Source: Smittium mucronatum (Eukaryota; Kickxellomycota; Harpellomycetes; Harpellales; Legeriomycetaceae). From it: DNA of 23,655 nucleotides. Location: contig LSSL01004500.1 in NCBI GenBank assembly GCA_001953115.1, forward strand, positions 1 through 23,655. The letters run 5' to 3'. Shown piece by piece: positions 1 to 8,500 of this stretch. The notes beneath the pieces are model-generated. The model was given only the letters and a program-made list of their open reading frames with translations, made no database searches and was not told where the DNA came from. Within the stretch, counting starts at the first letter, position 1; every line of letters starts with the position of its first letter. A program made the position numbers and the translations under genes.

Positions 1-106
1 TTTTTTTTTCATTGATAGCCATTATATCACTATCAAAAATATCTGAAATCTTTTTGTTTTTATCCCTCTTTTTGTTGCCTAGGTTAATTAAGGCGTCATG
101 TCGAAA
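1..106 (-). CDS. Possible partial reading frame running off the left edge
   Basis: The minus-strand frame is open from 106 to the window edge (about 35 codons) and translates to a Lys/Asp-rich stretch including LINLGNKKRDKNKKISD and SDIMAINEK. It has no start codon and follows an in-frame TGA (107-109). A TTTAATTTTCAG splice-acceptor-like sequence lies just upstream. It could be an exon, a remnant or chance. Confidence 0.15.
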
Positions 107-218
107 TCATTACACTGAAAATTAAACTCAAAATTAGATTTTTCGGGGTCTTAGGATTTATGGGGATAGCGTTTTTACCGTTCGTCTCTGTAATACTCCC
201 GATTAAAAGAGACTTCAT
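96..218 (-). CDS. Small hypothetical ORF, 40 residues
   Basis: ATG at 218 to TGA at 96 on the minus strand. The product has a polar, Asn/Pro-containing middle (NGKNAIPINPKTPKN) and a hydrophobic C-terminus (LILSLIFSVMIS). The region is moderately GC-richer than the rest of the window. No family is recognised and no regulatory context supports expression. Chance is quite possible at this length. Confidence 0.15.
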   Translation of the reverse strand: MKSLLIGSITETNGKNAIPINPKTPKNLILSLIFSVMIST

Positions 219-552
219 ATGTTGGATTATTTATTGATGTGAAATCATGTTAAAAGAATTTCAATTCTAAATTGGATAATTCACCCCCCAACCCCTTCTT
301 CTGAGATAGGGTACTCAAATTTACAATATTACATCTTTTTACAGTAACTAAAGGTTTATTTTGCAACCTTTATATAAGATCCTTATTTTTCCCTGGTCGT
401 GGTCAAGAGATTTTGTGATTTTTTGGTAATTTTTTAATTTATTTTGAAAAGCGCATTCATTCCATCCGGAAGAACCACATTAATATCTTTCTTGCACAAT
501 GCACTAATTTATTAAATAGTGGCTAGAGAAGCAATTTGCTATTTTATTAGCT

Positions 553-978
553 TTAATTTAAATAAAACATTAACACTTTTTCAGTTACAGATGGTTTTGA
601 ATAAAATATCCTGTTCGATTTGGTCAGTTTGGTGTAAATACAATATTTTCTCACCATATACCAAATTTTAGAAATCAAATCTATAGCAACTTCTATATAA
701 TCAAAGACAAAATATGATTTTAGGGCTCTAAGTTCGTCTTCGATAGAGTTTCAGATCCCCTTCAATCAACCCACTACGATTTCAAGACCAATCTTATGAC
801 TGTTTTGAAATCGTCTCCACCAACACCCGACCTTAAGGTCTGAGCCAAGAGTGCAGAACATCTTCAGAACATGTTGTTCTCCTCCGAAAGCTATGTGTTT
901 TAACAACACTTCAGAACATTCACACGTTTCGATCAGTTTTTTATTATCTGGATAGCTTTTTTTGGATTTTATAATTTT
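553..978 (-). pseudogene. Coding remnant with two in-frame TGA codons, family unknown
   Basis: One minus-strand frame stays open for 70 codons (978 to 769), meets TGA at 766-768, runs four codons, meets TGA at 751-753, then continues 65 codons to TAA at 553. The translation is mixed and protein-like, for example GGEQHVLKMFCTLGSD, GCWWRRFQNSHK, and after the stops NSIEDELRALKSYF. Both TGA codons would be CGA (Arg) after reversal of one C-to-T change, so decay of an old coding sequence fits. TGA read as Trp would also give one long frame, but TGG is used for Trp here. The best part (about 720-930) is the least AT-rich stretch of the window, and opposite-strand frames are also partly open there. 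The strand is therefore uncertain, and I recognise no family. Confidence 0.35.
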
Positions 979-981
979 TTA

Positions 982-1766
982 TTTAAAATTTCGAGGTTTT
1001 ACGGTGAGTCCAGCTACGTAGCGGTCATGATATAAAGGAAATTATACCACCACTCTGTTTTGTCCACAAGAAGTGGGTTTCTTTGGGGGTTTTCCCTTAC
1101 CAAACTTGGTCTATTCTGGCCTAAATCGCTTAAAGCGGCTCAGTTTATCCATAAAATAAAGCTAAGGAAAATAAAAAATAGGAATTTTTTTGGTTTCTTA
1201 CTGCTATTATTATTTGATTATTTCGATTCAAAGATCAAAAATAGGAATCTATTACTCAATCTTTTTTTTAAAATATTTTGGCTCTTTTTTTTTATAAGAG
1301 AGTTGAGAGATCAATAAACACTAAGATAGCCTGAAACAACATCAGATCTCTATTATTAGCTGGAAAGCTTTTAACAGTTGGTCTAGTGTCGATAATATGA
1401 AAAATGGGAATAAAAATAAGCTTTTTTGATAATGGAGTTCTGCAATTTTATTGGCCAATTCAATTAAAAAATATAAGGACAGATGAGAGGGAGAAACTTT
1501 CACGAGAATGATTATATAAATTTATTTAGAGTCTTATAATATTTAAAAAGATCAAAATATAGAAAAAAATCAGTAAAATTGTAAAAAAGATAAGCAAGGC
1601 GAATTCGTTTTCATGTATATTTACAATCTATAGATAGTAAAACAACATATAAATATATAGTGAATAAAAAAAAATTCGACTGAGAGAATGTGTGAATATA
1701 TGTCCATAATATAATGATTAAAATTTCACTGAAATTATTAATTATTTAAATAATAGTATATATAAA
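982..1766. other. Intergenic, no supported gene
   Basis: Moderately AT-rich sequence with homopolymer runs. An 85-residue plus-strand frame at 1060-1317 starts only at TTG and its second half is low-complexity Phe/Leu/Lys, so it is not called. I see no RNA gene or organised repeat. Confidence 0.5.
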
Positions 1767-1777
1767 TTTATTTTATT
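1767..1777 (-). terminator. Overlapping AATAAA polyadenylation signals
   Basis: Two overlapping AATAAA hexamers on the minus strand, roughly 80-90 bp past the TAA stop at 1859, followed by an AT-rich TATATA-containing stretch. This is a plausible 3' end for the precursor mRNA. Such motifs are frequent by chance at this base composition. Confidence 0.3.
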
Positions 1778-1858
1778 TAAGCAAAAAAAAAAAGAGTATA
1801 GCATCATGATTTTTTTCTTTTAGTATCAAAAAATAAACTTTAATTAAATGAAGCATCA

Positions 1859-3691
1859 TTAAACGGCAGAATCATCGCTGGAACTTGGAAGAATGCTCTC
1901 CAGACCTCTAATGAAGAAGTATAAAAACAATTCATCTTTTTGTAAATTGCTGTCCTCTGTTAGGGAAAATCCACTATTAACTAGAGCATGGTCTTGAGCT
2001 TCAAGTTCCAATCCTTTTTTCAAAACCTTAGATATGAAATCTCCAGCTGCAAAAATTTTAGTGCTGTCAGTTGATCCTATAGAGCTAACTATGTCCTCTA
2101 TATTAAACGAACTTTCATCGTCTCGTTTAGTCAATACATTCAAAAGTTTTGGACCAGTGGGTCCTGTAGACTGTGAATGTTTAATCAAATCCCCCAAAAA
2201 GCTGGGTGAACTGAAATAAGTGTATCCGTTATCAACACTTTCCGAGTCCTGTCTCTTCATAAAATATCCAAGAAGGTATGGAATAGTATAGTATTTGTTG
2301 CTGTTTGGAATTCTTCCTCTTTTTTGAATTTCAGCATTGGATTTAGATTCCAATTCATGGCGTTTAAGGAAATAGCCAAGAAGATATGGGATGGTGTAAT
2401 ATTTGTTGCTGTTGGGAATTCGTCCTCTTTTTTGAATCTCAATATCGGAGTTGTTTTCCAGCTCATCCCGCTTAAGGAAATACCCAAGAAGGTAGGGGAT
2501 AGTATAGTATTTATTACTATTTGGGATTCTTCCTCTTTTTTCAATGCTAGCATTGGAGCTGTTTTCTAGTTCATCACGTTTAAGGAAGTAACCCAGAAGA
2601 TATGGGATAGTATAGTATTTGTTGCTATTAGGAATCCTCCCTCTTTTTTCAATGTCAAAGTCGGAGTTTTTTTCTAGTTCATCACGCTTAAGGAAATATC
2701 CAAGAAGATAAGGAATGGTGTAGTATTTATTGCTGTTTGTTATTCTTCCCCTCTTTTGGATTTCCCCGCTTGTTTCCGAGTCCTGGCGCTTGAGGAAATA
2801 CCCAAGAAGATATGGGATAGTGTAGTATTTATTGCTGTTTGGAATTCTCCCTCTTTTTTGAACGTCATTAAATTGTGAAAGATCTATTTCGTTTCTTTTG
2901 AGAAAATAACCAAGGAGATATGGTATAGTGTAGTACTTATTACTATTTGGGATTCGCCCTCTTTTACTCATAGCTCTCATGGTGTCAAGAGTCGCCTCTT
3001 CTCTTTTAAGAAAATACCCAAGAAGATATGGGATTGTATAATACTTGTTGCTGTTAGGGATACGGCCACGCTTTTGAATCTCTTTCATTTCAGCCAAATT
3101 ATTTTCACTTTCACTGAGGTATTTATTAATGTTATATGGTAAATTTCCTCCATCCTCACCTCTAGGGAATGCGCGCTTGTGAATATCCTTGATTTCGTTG
3201 ATTCTTTCTTCCTGTCTCTTTAAAAAGTATCCGAGCAAATATGGAATGGTATAGTACTTGTTGCTGTTAGGAATTCTACCACGCTTATTCATATTTTGAA
3301 GCTCCAACACTCTGGATTCCTGAGACTGTATCAAACTTTCCAACAACTGGCTTGATTTGGCATATGCTGAGCTGTCAATGTCATTTGAAGCTCCCTGAAG
3401 AGCTTCTCCAGAAACTTCTGTCGCATTTGCTGAATCAGGGTCTGAAATGGAGATTAGATTATCCAAAGTTGTGTTTTGTGGATATCCGACAAAGTTTGCC
3501 ATGTATTGTGCCATAAGAAGACTGTTTATGTAGTTAAAATCGTACAATAACCCACTGTCTACATCACTTGGCAATGAAGTTCCATTAGCCGAAATCATTT
3601 CTTGGGAAGAAGGTGTTGGCTGTTCAAGAGATGAAGGAAATGCCTTTGCAGAAATAACATTTACAGCTAAAAATAAATATGAAACCTTCAT
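1859..3691 (-). CDS. Secreted multi-copy peptide precursor (Kex2/furin-type, nine repeats)
   Basis: Single uninterrupted frame of 610 residues. The start is the ATG at 3691, in context AAAAAAATG; the frame opens further upstream only through a TTG and has no earlier ATG before an in-frame TAA. Residues 1-17 form a signal peptide (hydrophobic YLFLAV core, likely cleavage after AKA). Residues ~18-137 are a pro region with three N-glycosylation sequons (N36, N73, N89). Then come nine 20-residue peptides starting GRIPNSN and ending LLGYFL, at residues 138-157, 209-228, 245-264, 281-300, 315-334, 351-370, 387-406, 423-442 and 459-478. Each is bounded by Lys-Arg and separated by acidic 12-14-residue spacers. 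All twenty paired cleavage sites are KR. The acidic C-terminal tail (524-610) contains one KK. No Trp is present. The architecture matches prepro-alpha-factor, Ece1/Rep1-like precursors or neuropeptide prohormones. I do not recognise the mature peptide, so its function (pheromone, surface-active or lytic peptide, hormone, RiPP) is open. Confidence 0.93.
   Translation of the reverse strand: MKVSYLFLAVNVISAKAFPSSLEQPTPSSQEMISANGTSLPSDVDSGLLYDFNYINSLLMAQYMANFVGYPQNTTLDNLISISDPDSANATEVSGEALQGASNDIDSSAYAKSSQLLESLIQSQESRVLELQNMNKRGRIPNSNKYYTIPYLLGYFLKRQEERINEIKDIHKRAFPRGEDGGNLPYNINKYLSESENNLAEMKEIQKRGRIPNSNKYYTIPYLLGYFLKREEATLDTMRAMSKRGRIPNSNKYYTIPYLLGYFLKRNEIDLSQFNDVQKRGRIPNSNKYYTIPYLLGYFLKRQDSETSGEIQKRGRITNSNKYYTIPYLLGYFLKRDELEKNSDFDIEKRGRIPNSNKYYTIPYLLGYFLKRDELENSSNASIEKRGRIPNSNKYYTIPYLLGYFLKRDELENNSDIEIQKRGRIPNSNKYYTIPYLLGYFLKRHELESKSNAEIQKRGRIPNSNKYYTIPYLLGYFMKRQDSESVDNGYTYFSSPSFLGDLIKHSQSTGPTGPKLLNVLTKRDDESSFNIEDIVSSIGSTDSTKIFAAGDFISKVLKKGLELEAQDHALVNSGFSLTEDSNLQKDELFLYFFIRGLESILPSSSDDSAV
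2177..2224 (-). other. Diverged C-terminal peptide unit after copy 9
   Basis: Residues 490-505 read as a tyrosine-rich start followed by PSFLGDLIKH. This matches PYLLGYFLKR of the standard peptide as P-x-(L/F)-L-G-x-x-(L/I)-K-(R/H). The cleavage Arg has become His, so the unit should not be released by a KR-specific protease. It is probably a tenth copy that has lost its processing site. Confidence 0.45.
2258..3280 (-). repeat. Nine in-frame peptide-coding repeats, mostly 108-bp period
   Basis: Sixty-base peptide units lie at 3221-3280, 3008-3067, 2900-2959, 2792-2851, 2690-2749, 2582-2641, 2474-2533, 2366-2425 and 2258-2317 (gene order 1 to 9). Units 2-9 recur every 108 bp, except one 102-bp step between units 4 and 5. 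The peptide is identical in seven units. Unit 5 has Thr for Pro at peptide position 4, and unit 9 has Met for Leu at position 20. Synonymous codons differ widely between units: the Leu-Leu pair is TTG CTC in unit 1 but CTT CTT in unit 9. The protein repeat is therefore old and held by selection rather than freshly copied. Confidence 0.93.
3116..3172 (-). other. Diverged peptide unit between copies 1 and 2
   Basis: Residues 174-192 of the precursor occupy the slot where a regular 36-residue repeat unit would fall (this gap is 35 residues). They contain NLPYNINKYL, alignable with RIPNSNKYY of the standard peptide, but lack the hydrophobic TIPYLLGYFL half and its KR. A Lys-Arg precedes the segment and the next is at the end of the following spacer. 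This is either a decayed copy or an alternative peptide; the alignment is by eye. Confidence 0.5.
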
Positions 3692-3819
3692 TTTTTTCAA
3701 TAGATAATGAGTATGTTAATTCAGTGAAATATATATTTTAGATTTGAGTTCAAACTATTAGATCTTTTGAGCTTTGTTTTGTTGTTTGTTGAGTTTATTA
3801 GATGGGACTTTTGCTCGTG

Positions 3820-3828
3820 TTTTATACC
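3820..3828 (-). promoter_or_regulatory. Proximal TATA box of the peptide precursor gene
   Basis: On the minus strand the sequence reads GGTATAAAA, about 130 bp before the ATG at 3691. Between the two lies a pyrimidine-poor, CA-rich leader (AACTCAACAAACAACAAAAC and similar), as is common for transcription starts of yeast genes. The position and composition support use as a core promoter; no start site can be read directly. Confidence 0.55.
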
Positions 3829-3870
3829 TTTTTTTTCTGTAGCTGTATGCTCTTAACAGCACCCTTTCAG

Positions 3871-3880
3871 CTTTATACCC
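3871..3880 (-). promoter_or_regulatory. Distal TATA-like box
   Basis: GGGTATAAAG on the minus strand, about 50 bp upstream of the proximal TATA box and 180 bp from the start codon. It may serve as an alternative core promoter. Its closeness to the other box is the only evidence. Confidence 0.35.
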
Positions 3881-5580
3881 AAGTTTGAAATACAGATGAT
3901 TTAGTCAGATAGAAGTTATCTGTATTATACAAAGACATAGGCTATCAAACATTTATTCTCAAATGAGAACGTTTTTTCAAAGAGTGATGAAGCTATTCTA
4001 GTAAAGCCCGATAAAAATATTTAAAAAATTTAATCGAATCAACTAGGGACTTCATCCTTTGTGATTTGGATAAAAGCGCAGTGCTTTTTATTTACAGACA
4101 ACAAGCACCCAAAATGAACTTTTAGTCTCTTTACATTGGAAATGAATAACAAGAACATAGATCTATCAAAAACGGGAAATATTAATGCTCAATACATCAT
4201 TCGGAAATTTCATCTAGAGTTTCCCGTTTTTGAACCTCTATGCGCAATAAAAAAGAGAGTTTATAAAAATCATTTGACTATTTTTCCTTATTAAATTCTA
4301 GATATTGATAAAGCATAGGTTAACTTGGAAAAAACAAATTTCTTTAGAATCCATTTTAGTCAAATGCTTTAAATCTGTTTATTTTTTATTATTCTGTTAA
4401 TACTTTTAAAGTTTGTAATCAAGCGTGGCTTATGTGAATTGTGTCTAATAGGCTATTTTCTGAACAACACTAGTTTTTCAGCGATTATTTATTTATGCCT
4501 TTTTTTGCTATGAAGGAGGAGACTTTGGCCCATGATTTGAAAATAGTGCACCAGCTATTCTTGAATAGGAAATTTTCAGAGCTAAAAAAAATAAACTCAA
4601 GAAAATGCACGAAGAACATTTTGTACTACAACATTTAATATATACGTAGATTCCTGAACCCCATCAATTTATGGGTGCGGAGATGTGATGTTAATTAGGC
4701 ACTTTTTTTCCTTATTAGTACAGTCTTATTTTGGAATTTGACACGTCATATGCTACTCTGTGCGTGACACAAAGTAAAATCTATAGAAGATGTTTCATTT
4801 TCTTTGTAAACTCTTTGTACAATAGAATGGAAAATTTCTTTGAATAGGTTTTCTTATTGACAATAATTGTGTGTGTTTTGATGATCTGCTAGTGTTATTT
4901 TAGTTACAAAAAATAGAACCACTAGCAGCATACCTATACACGAGTATAAGATCAATTCGCCTAAACCTAATCCGAAAATTTTAAATTTAACCGAAGATAC
5001 TTAGTCGATTCGGAGTTTACATATCTGTTTGTAATTTAGAAAATCATAATTTAAAAAATTTGCCGCCAAAATACTTAAAGCTACTTTAACTTAATTTAAT
5101 AGCGATTTTACTGAACAGGGAATCTATTACAGTACTGATCGTGTTAAAAGGGACCTAAGCCAAACCTTTCCCAGCCTCTAATAATAATACTAATCTATAC
5201 AGCCCTCTTATTTGAGTTTTGTAGTAAATACATTTTTTATGATTTCAAATCAAAGAGTGATTATCACCGACAATTAAAAGGGGGTTTTTTTAAATTGGTT
5301 GCGCTATTATTTCTAGAAAGCTTCTATAATATAAATAATATTGTGAAGGGTTTTCAATAGTTGTTTTTTAAACCGTTTGATTTGTTCTTTCTGAACTCTG
5401 AAGATTTTAACCTTGACATTTTTTCATAAGATGATTTTAAATCCGGGTCCATATCCAATTATAAGTTATCAAGCTTTCGGTTAATTTTAATTTTTTCTCT
5501 TACTGTCCACAATTGACTATCACGCACAAAGCATATTTTCTACACCTTACTCTGTCCCAAGAATAATGAATGATTGTGAA
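3881..5580. other. Upstream intergenic region of the precursor gene
   Basis: About 1.7 kb of AT-rich DNA, less extreme than what follows. I found no convincing reading frame, tRNA or repeat. One TGAAACA on the minus strand (4791-4797) matches the yeast pheromone-response element, but it is single and 1.1 kb from the start codon. Regulatory function cannot be inferred. Confidence 0.45.
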
Positions 5581-8500
5581 GAGAACTAATACAAAATAAT
5601 TATGTCCGGTGTGGCGAATTAAAAAATCTCTTAAATTTTACAAATTTTATCTGATTTAAATTAGATATTAGAAAAAAAACTAATTATCATATTACACTCG
5701 TAACAATGTGAATTTTTTTATGATAACTAATAATAAATAAAATAAATAAACCTTAAAGATGTAGCAAAGTGGTTTGAACTATAAAAATAAAAGGATTTTA
5801 ACTGTAATATCCGCCTTTCATCGAATATTTTTTGCTTGAAATTTTGGCAGCTCCAAACCTTATTGCAATATATATGCATATAAGCATATTTTGAATCTAA
5901 TTTAAAAAATAATTCACTTAGAGAAATTTTTTTGTTTTAGGTGTATTAATTTATGACTAGAAGATCTATTAAAAAAAACAGAAAAAACCATATATCAATT
6001 GAATTCCAGCTTTATATCTTTAATTAGTATCTAAGATTTTGGATAAACGATTTTTTTTTCGATTACATAAATTCAGTCTATTTGTTTCAATATTATGAAA
6101 CAATACATTTTTACATTCATTAAATAGAGGTATATTATATAAAATTTAAGTAATAGAGACATGAATAAATTTATAAAGAGTTTTTATTCTGTTTTATAAA
6201 ATTTCAACTAAAAAACAACCATAAAACTAAGGAAAATTTCAGAAGTATACTTTGTAACTTGTTGATAAATTATAACACTTATTTTAATTCTATTTTTAAT
6301 CTTGAAAATACATTTTTATTCGTATTTTATAGTTAAATATACTGTTATTTATTTTCTTTACCTTAGACGTATTAAAAAAAATAATAATGCAACTGAAATA
6401 AATTTCCTATTAAAAAAAATCAAAATTATGCTTGTAATATTTGAGCATATATTTTTATTTATTTTTTCAACCAGTTTCTAATGAGATTTTGTCGCAAATT
6501 TTGTTATAATAGCAAAAATAGACATTTTATATTCATAAAAACCATTAATTTTTTTTGTTTATAAATTTGTATTAAATAAAATAGTTTTAATTAATTCATG
6601 CTTCTTTTTTTTTCATTCTTTTTCCTTCAAAAAAAAAGAATTAAGTATAAATTTATAAAATAATTATTGAAAATTATATTTTTTAATCTTTTTAACCTAA
6701 TAATATATTTATGTTATTCATAATAATTTCTCAAATTGTATAACATTAAAAAAAATAATAAATATGTATCTAATTATAAATTTATTTTCTTCATCGAAAA
6801 ATGTTGAAGCGATGATTAAAAATTTAATTTTTATTTAATTGAAAAGAATTTTTTGTATTGAAATAAATTTGGTACTGGCAAAATATATTTATAAAAATAG
6901 AAATATCATTGACTTAGGTTACAACATCTTATCTTCAGCAACTTTAGTGCGAATTAAGGAAAAATAATTTATGATTCTATTCTTGAAATAAATTTTTTTC
7001 ACCCATGGTTTTAATTTTATTATAAAAATATCTAAATTTAAGTCAATTAAGTTTTTTTTTTTCAAAAAATGATACTTAATTTATATAAATATATATTGTT
7101 TATTGATAAATAGATGTATTTCTTATTTTTTTTATCTTTTATTAATAAAATTTTTTATTCATATTAATTTTTTACGAAAAAAACTTAGTTAGTTTAAAAG
7201 AGGGATCATAATCATTTGTCTAGATGTAATCCTTTTTTTTTATTTGCGACTTATTTTATTAGTTAAGTGATTAACATTATTATATTAATTTCTATTATTA
7301 TTTTATCTTTTTTCTTTAGACAAAAAAAACGAAAATTCCTTTTTTCAAAAGGAATGGGTTTAAATGATTTTAAGATCTTAGTATATCAATTTATGATTAA
7401 AAATGCACCAAGTAAAAATTTGATTGATTGATTATTTATTAATAAAAAAATAATATCCATTATTTACTTTCTATAAATTTTTATATATAAATGCTTTTAA
7501 AAAGTTTTTTTTTAATGTGAAAATTAAATTTCATTTAATTTTTTCATTCACTTACATTAAAATAGTATTTTGTAAAATACAGACCAAAAATCAATAAAAA
7601 AAATTTTCATACAGTTTTTCTTCATTTTAAATATAAATATAATATATTATTGCTTCACACACTTTCAGAAAATATGACTAAAATTAAGAATGAAAAATTA
7701 AATAAATAATCGACACTCTTTTGAATAAAATTAGTTTTAAAATTCATTTTTATTAAATTTGAAGTGTAAATTTAAGTTATTAAGAAATTTAATTTAAAAA
7801 ATAAAAAATTGTCATATTTTACTTATATAATAACATTTCCCCAGTTAATTGATAGTTTTTATAAAGTTTGGCATGTAGGTTCGCATATTTTTTATATTAT
7901 GCCAAAATTTTAATAAAAATTAATCTTTTAAGACTGTTATTTTTTTTTAAAAAAAAAATTATCGAAAAAATCTTTATTTATTATGAAATAATATACCTTA
8001 TAATATTTTATAATGAGCATACATTTTCCTGAATATATTTATATCGATATTGACTAATAAAATTGAAACGATATTTACGTGATAATCAATAAACTTGTAA
8101 TTAAAAATCATCACCCCATAAAAAAATCTATTAAACTCAAATAAATGAAAATTAACTATATTTCTGTGACTTTTATCATTTTTTTGATTTGATCCATATT
8201 TATAAAAAGAAATTAAAGCATTTTTTTCAAAATGTATAATGATTAGTGCAGTTTAATGCATAATTAATTGTTTCTGGTTCAGAAATAATTCATTAGTATC
8301 ATTTTAAAGCTAATCTAAATTCTTTTTTTTTTCATTGATCCTTTAATATTATCCATGGACTTTTATATACTTTGCATGATAGATATTTTTTTAAAAAATG
8401 CAATAATTACAAGTTATATCTTATTAGACCCAATATGTATATGATTTTTTAACAATAAAATTTATTGTATGATTTTGTACTGATTACACCTTCAATTACA

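Noticed and set aside
866..880. Perfect palindrome AGAACA-TGT-TGTTCT, identical to a steroid-receptor element
   Set aside because: Lies within a probable coding remnant and stands alone; no gene context supports a hormone response element.
1060..1317. 85-codon plus-strand frame
   Set aside because: Starts only at TTG, second half is low-complexity Phe/Leu/Lys with a short internal repeat, and no regulatory context.
2034..2569. Frames of 61-98 codons on both strands inside the precursor gene
   Set aside because: They overlap the repeat array in other frames and owe their openness to the repetitive coding sequence.
4791..4797. Pheromone-response-like element TGAAACA upstream of the precursor gene
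   Set aside because: Single copy, 1.1 kb from the start codon, and frequent by chance.
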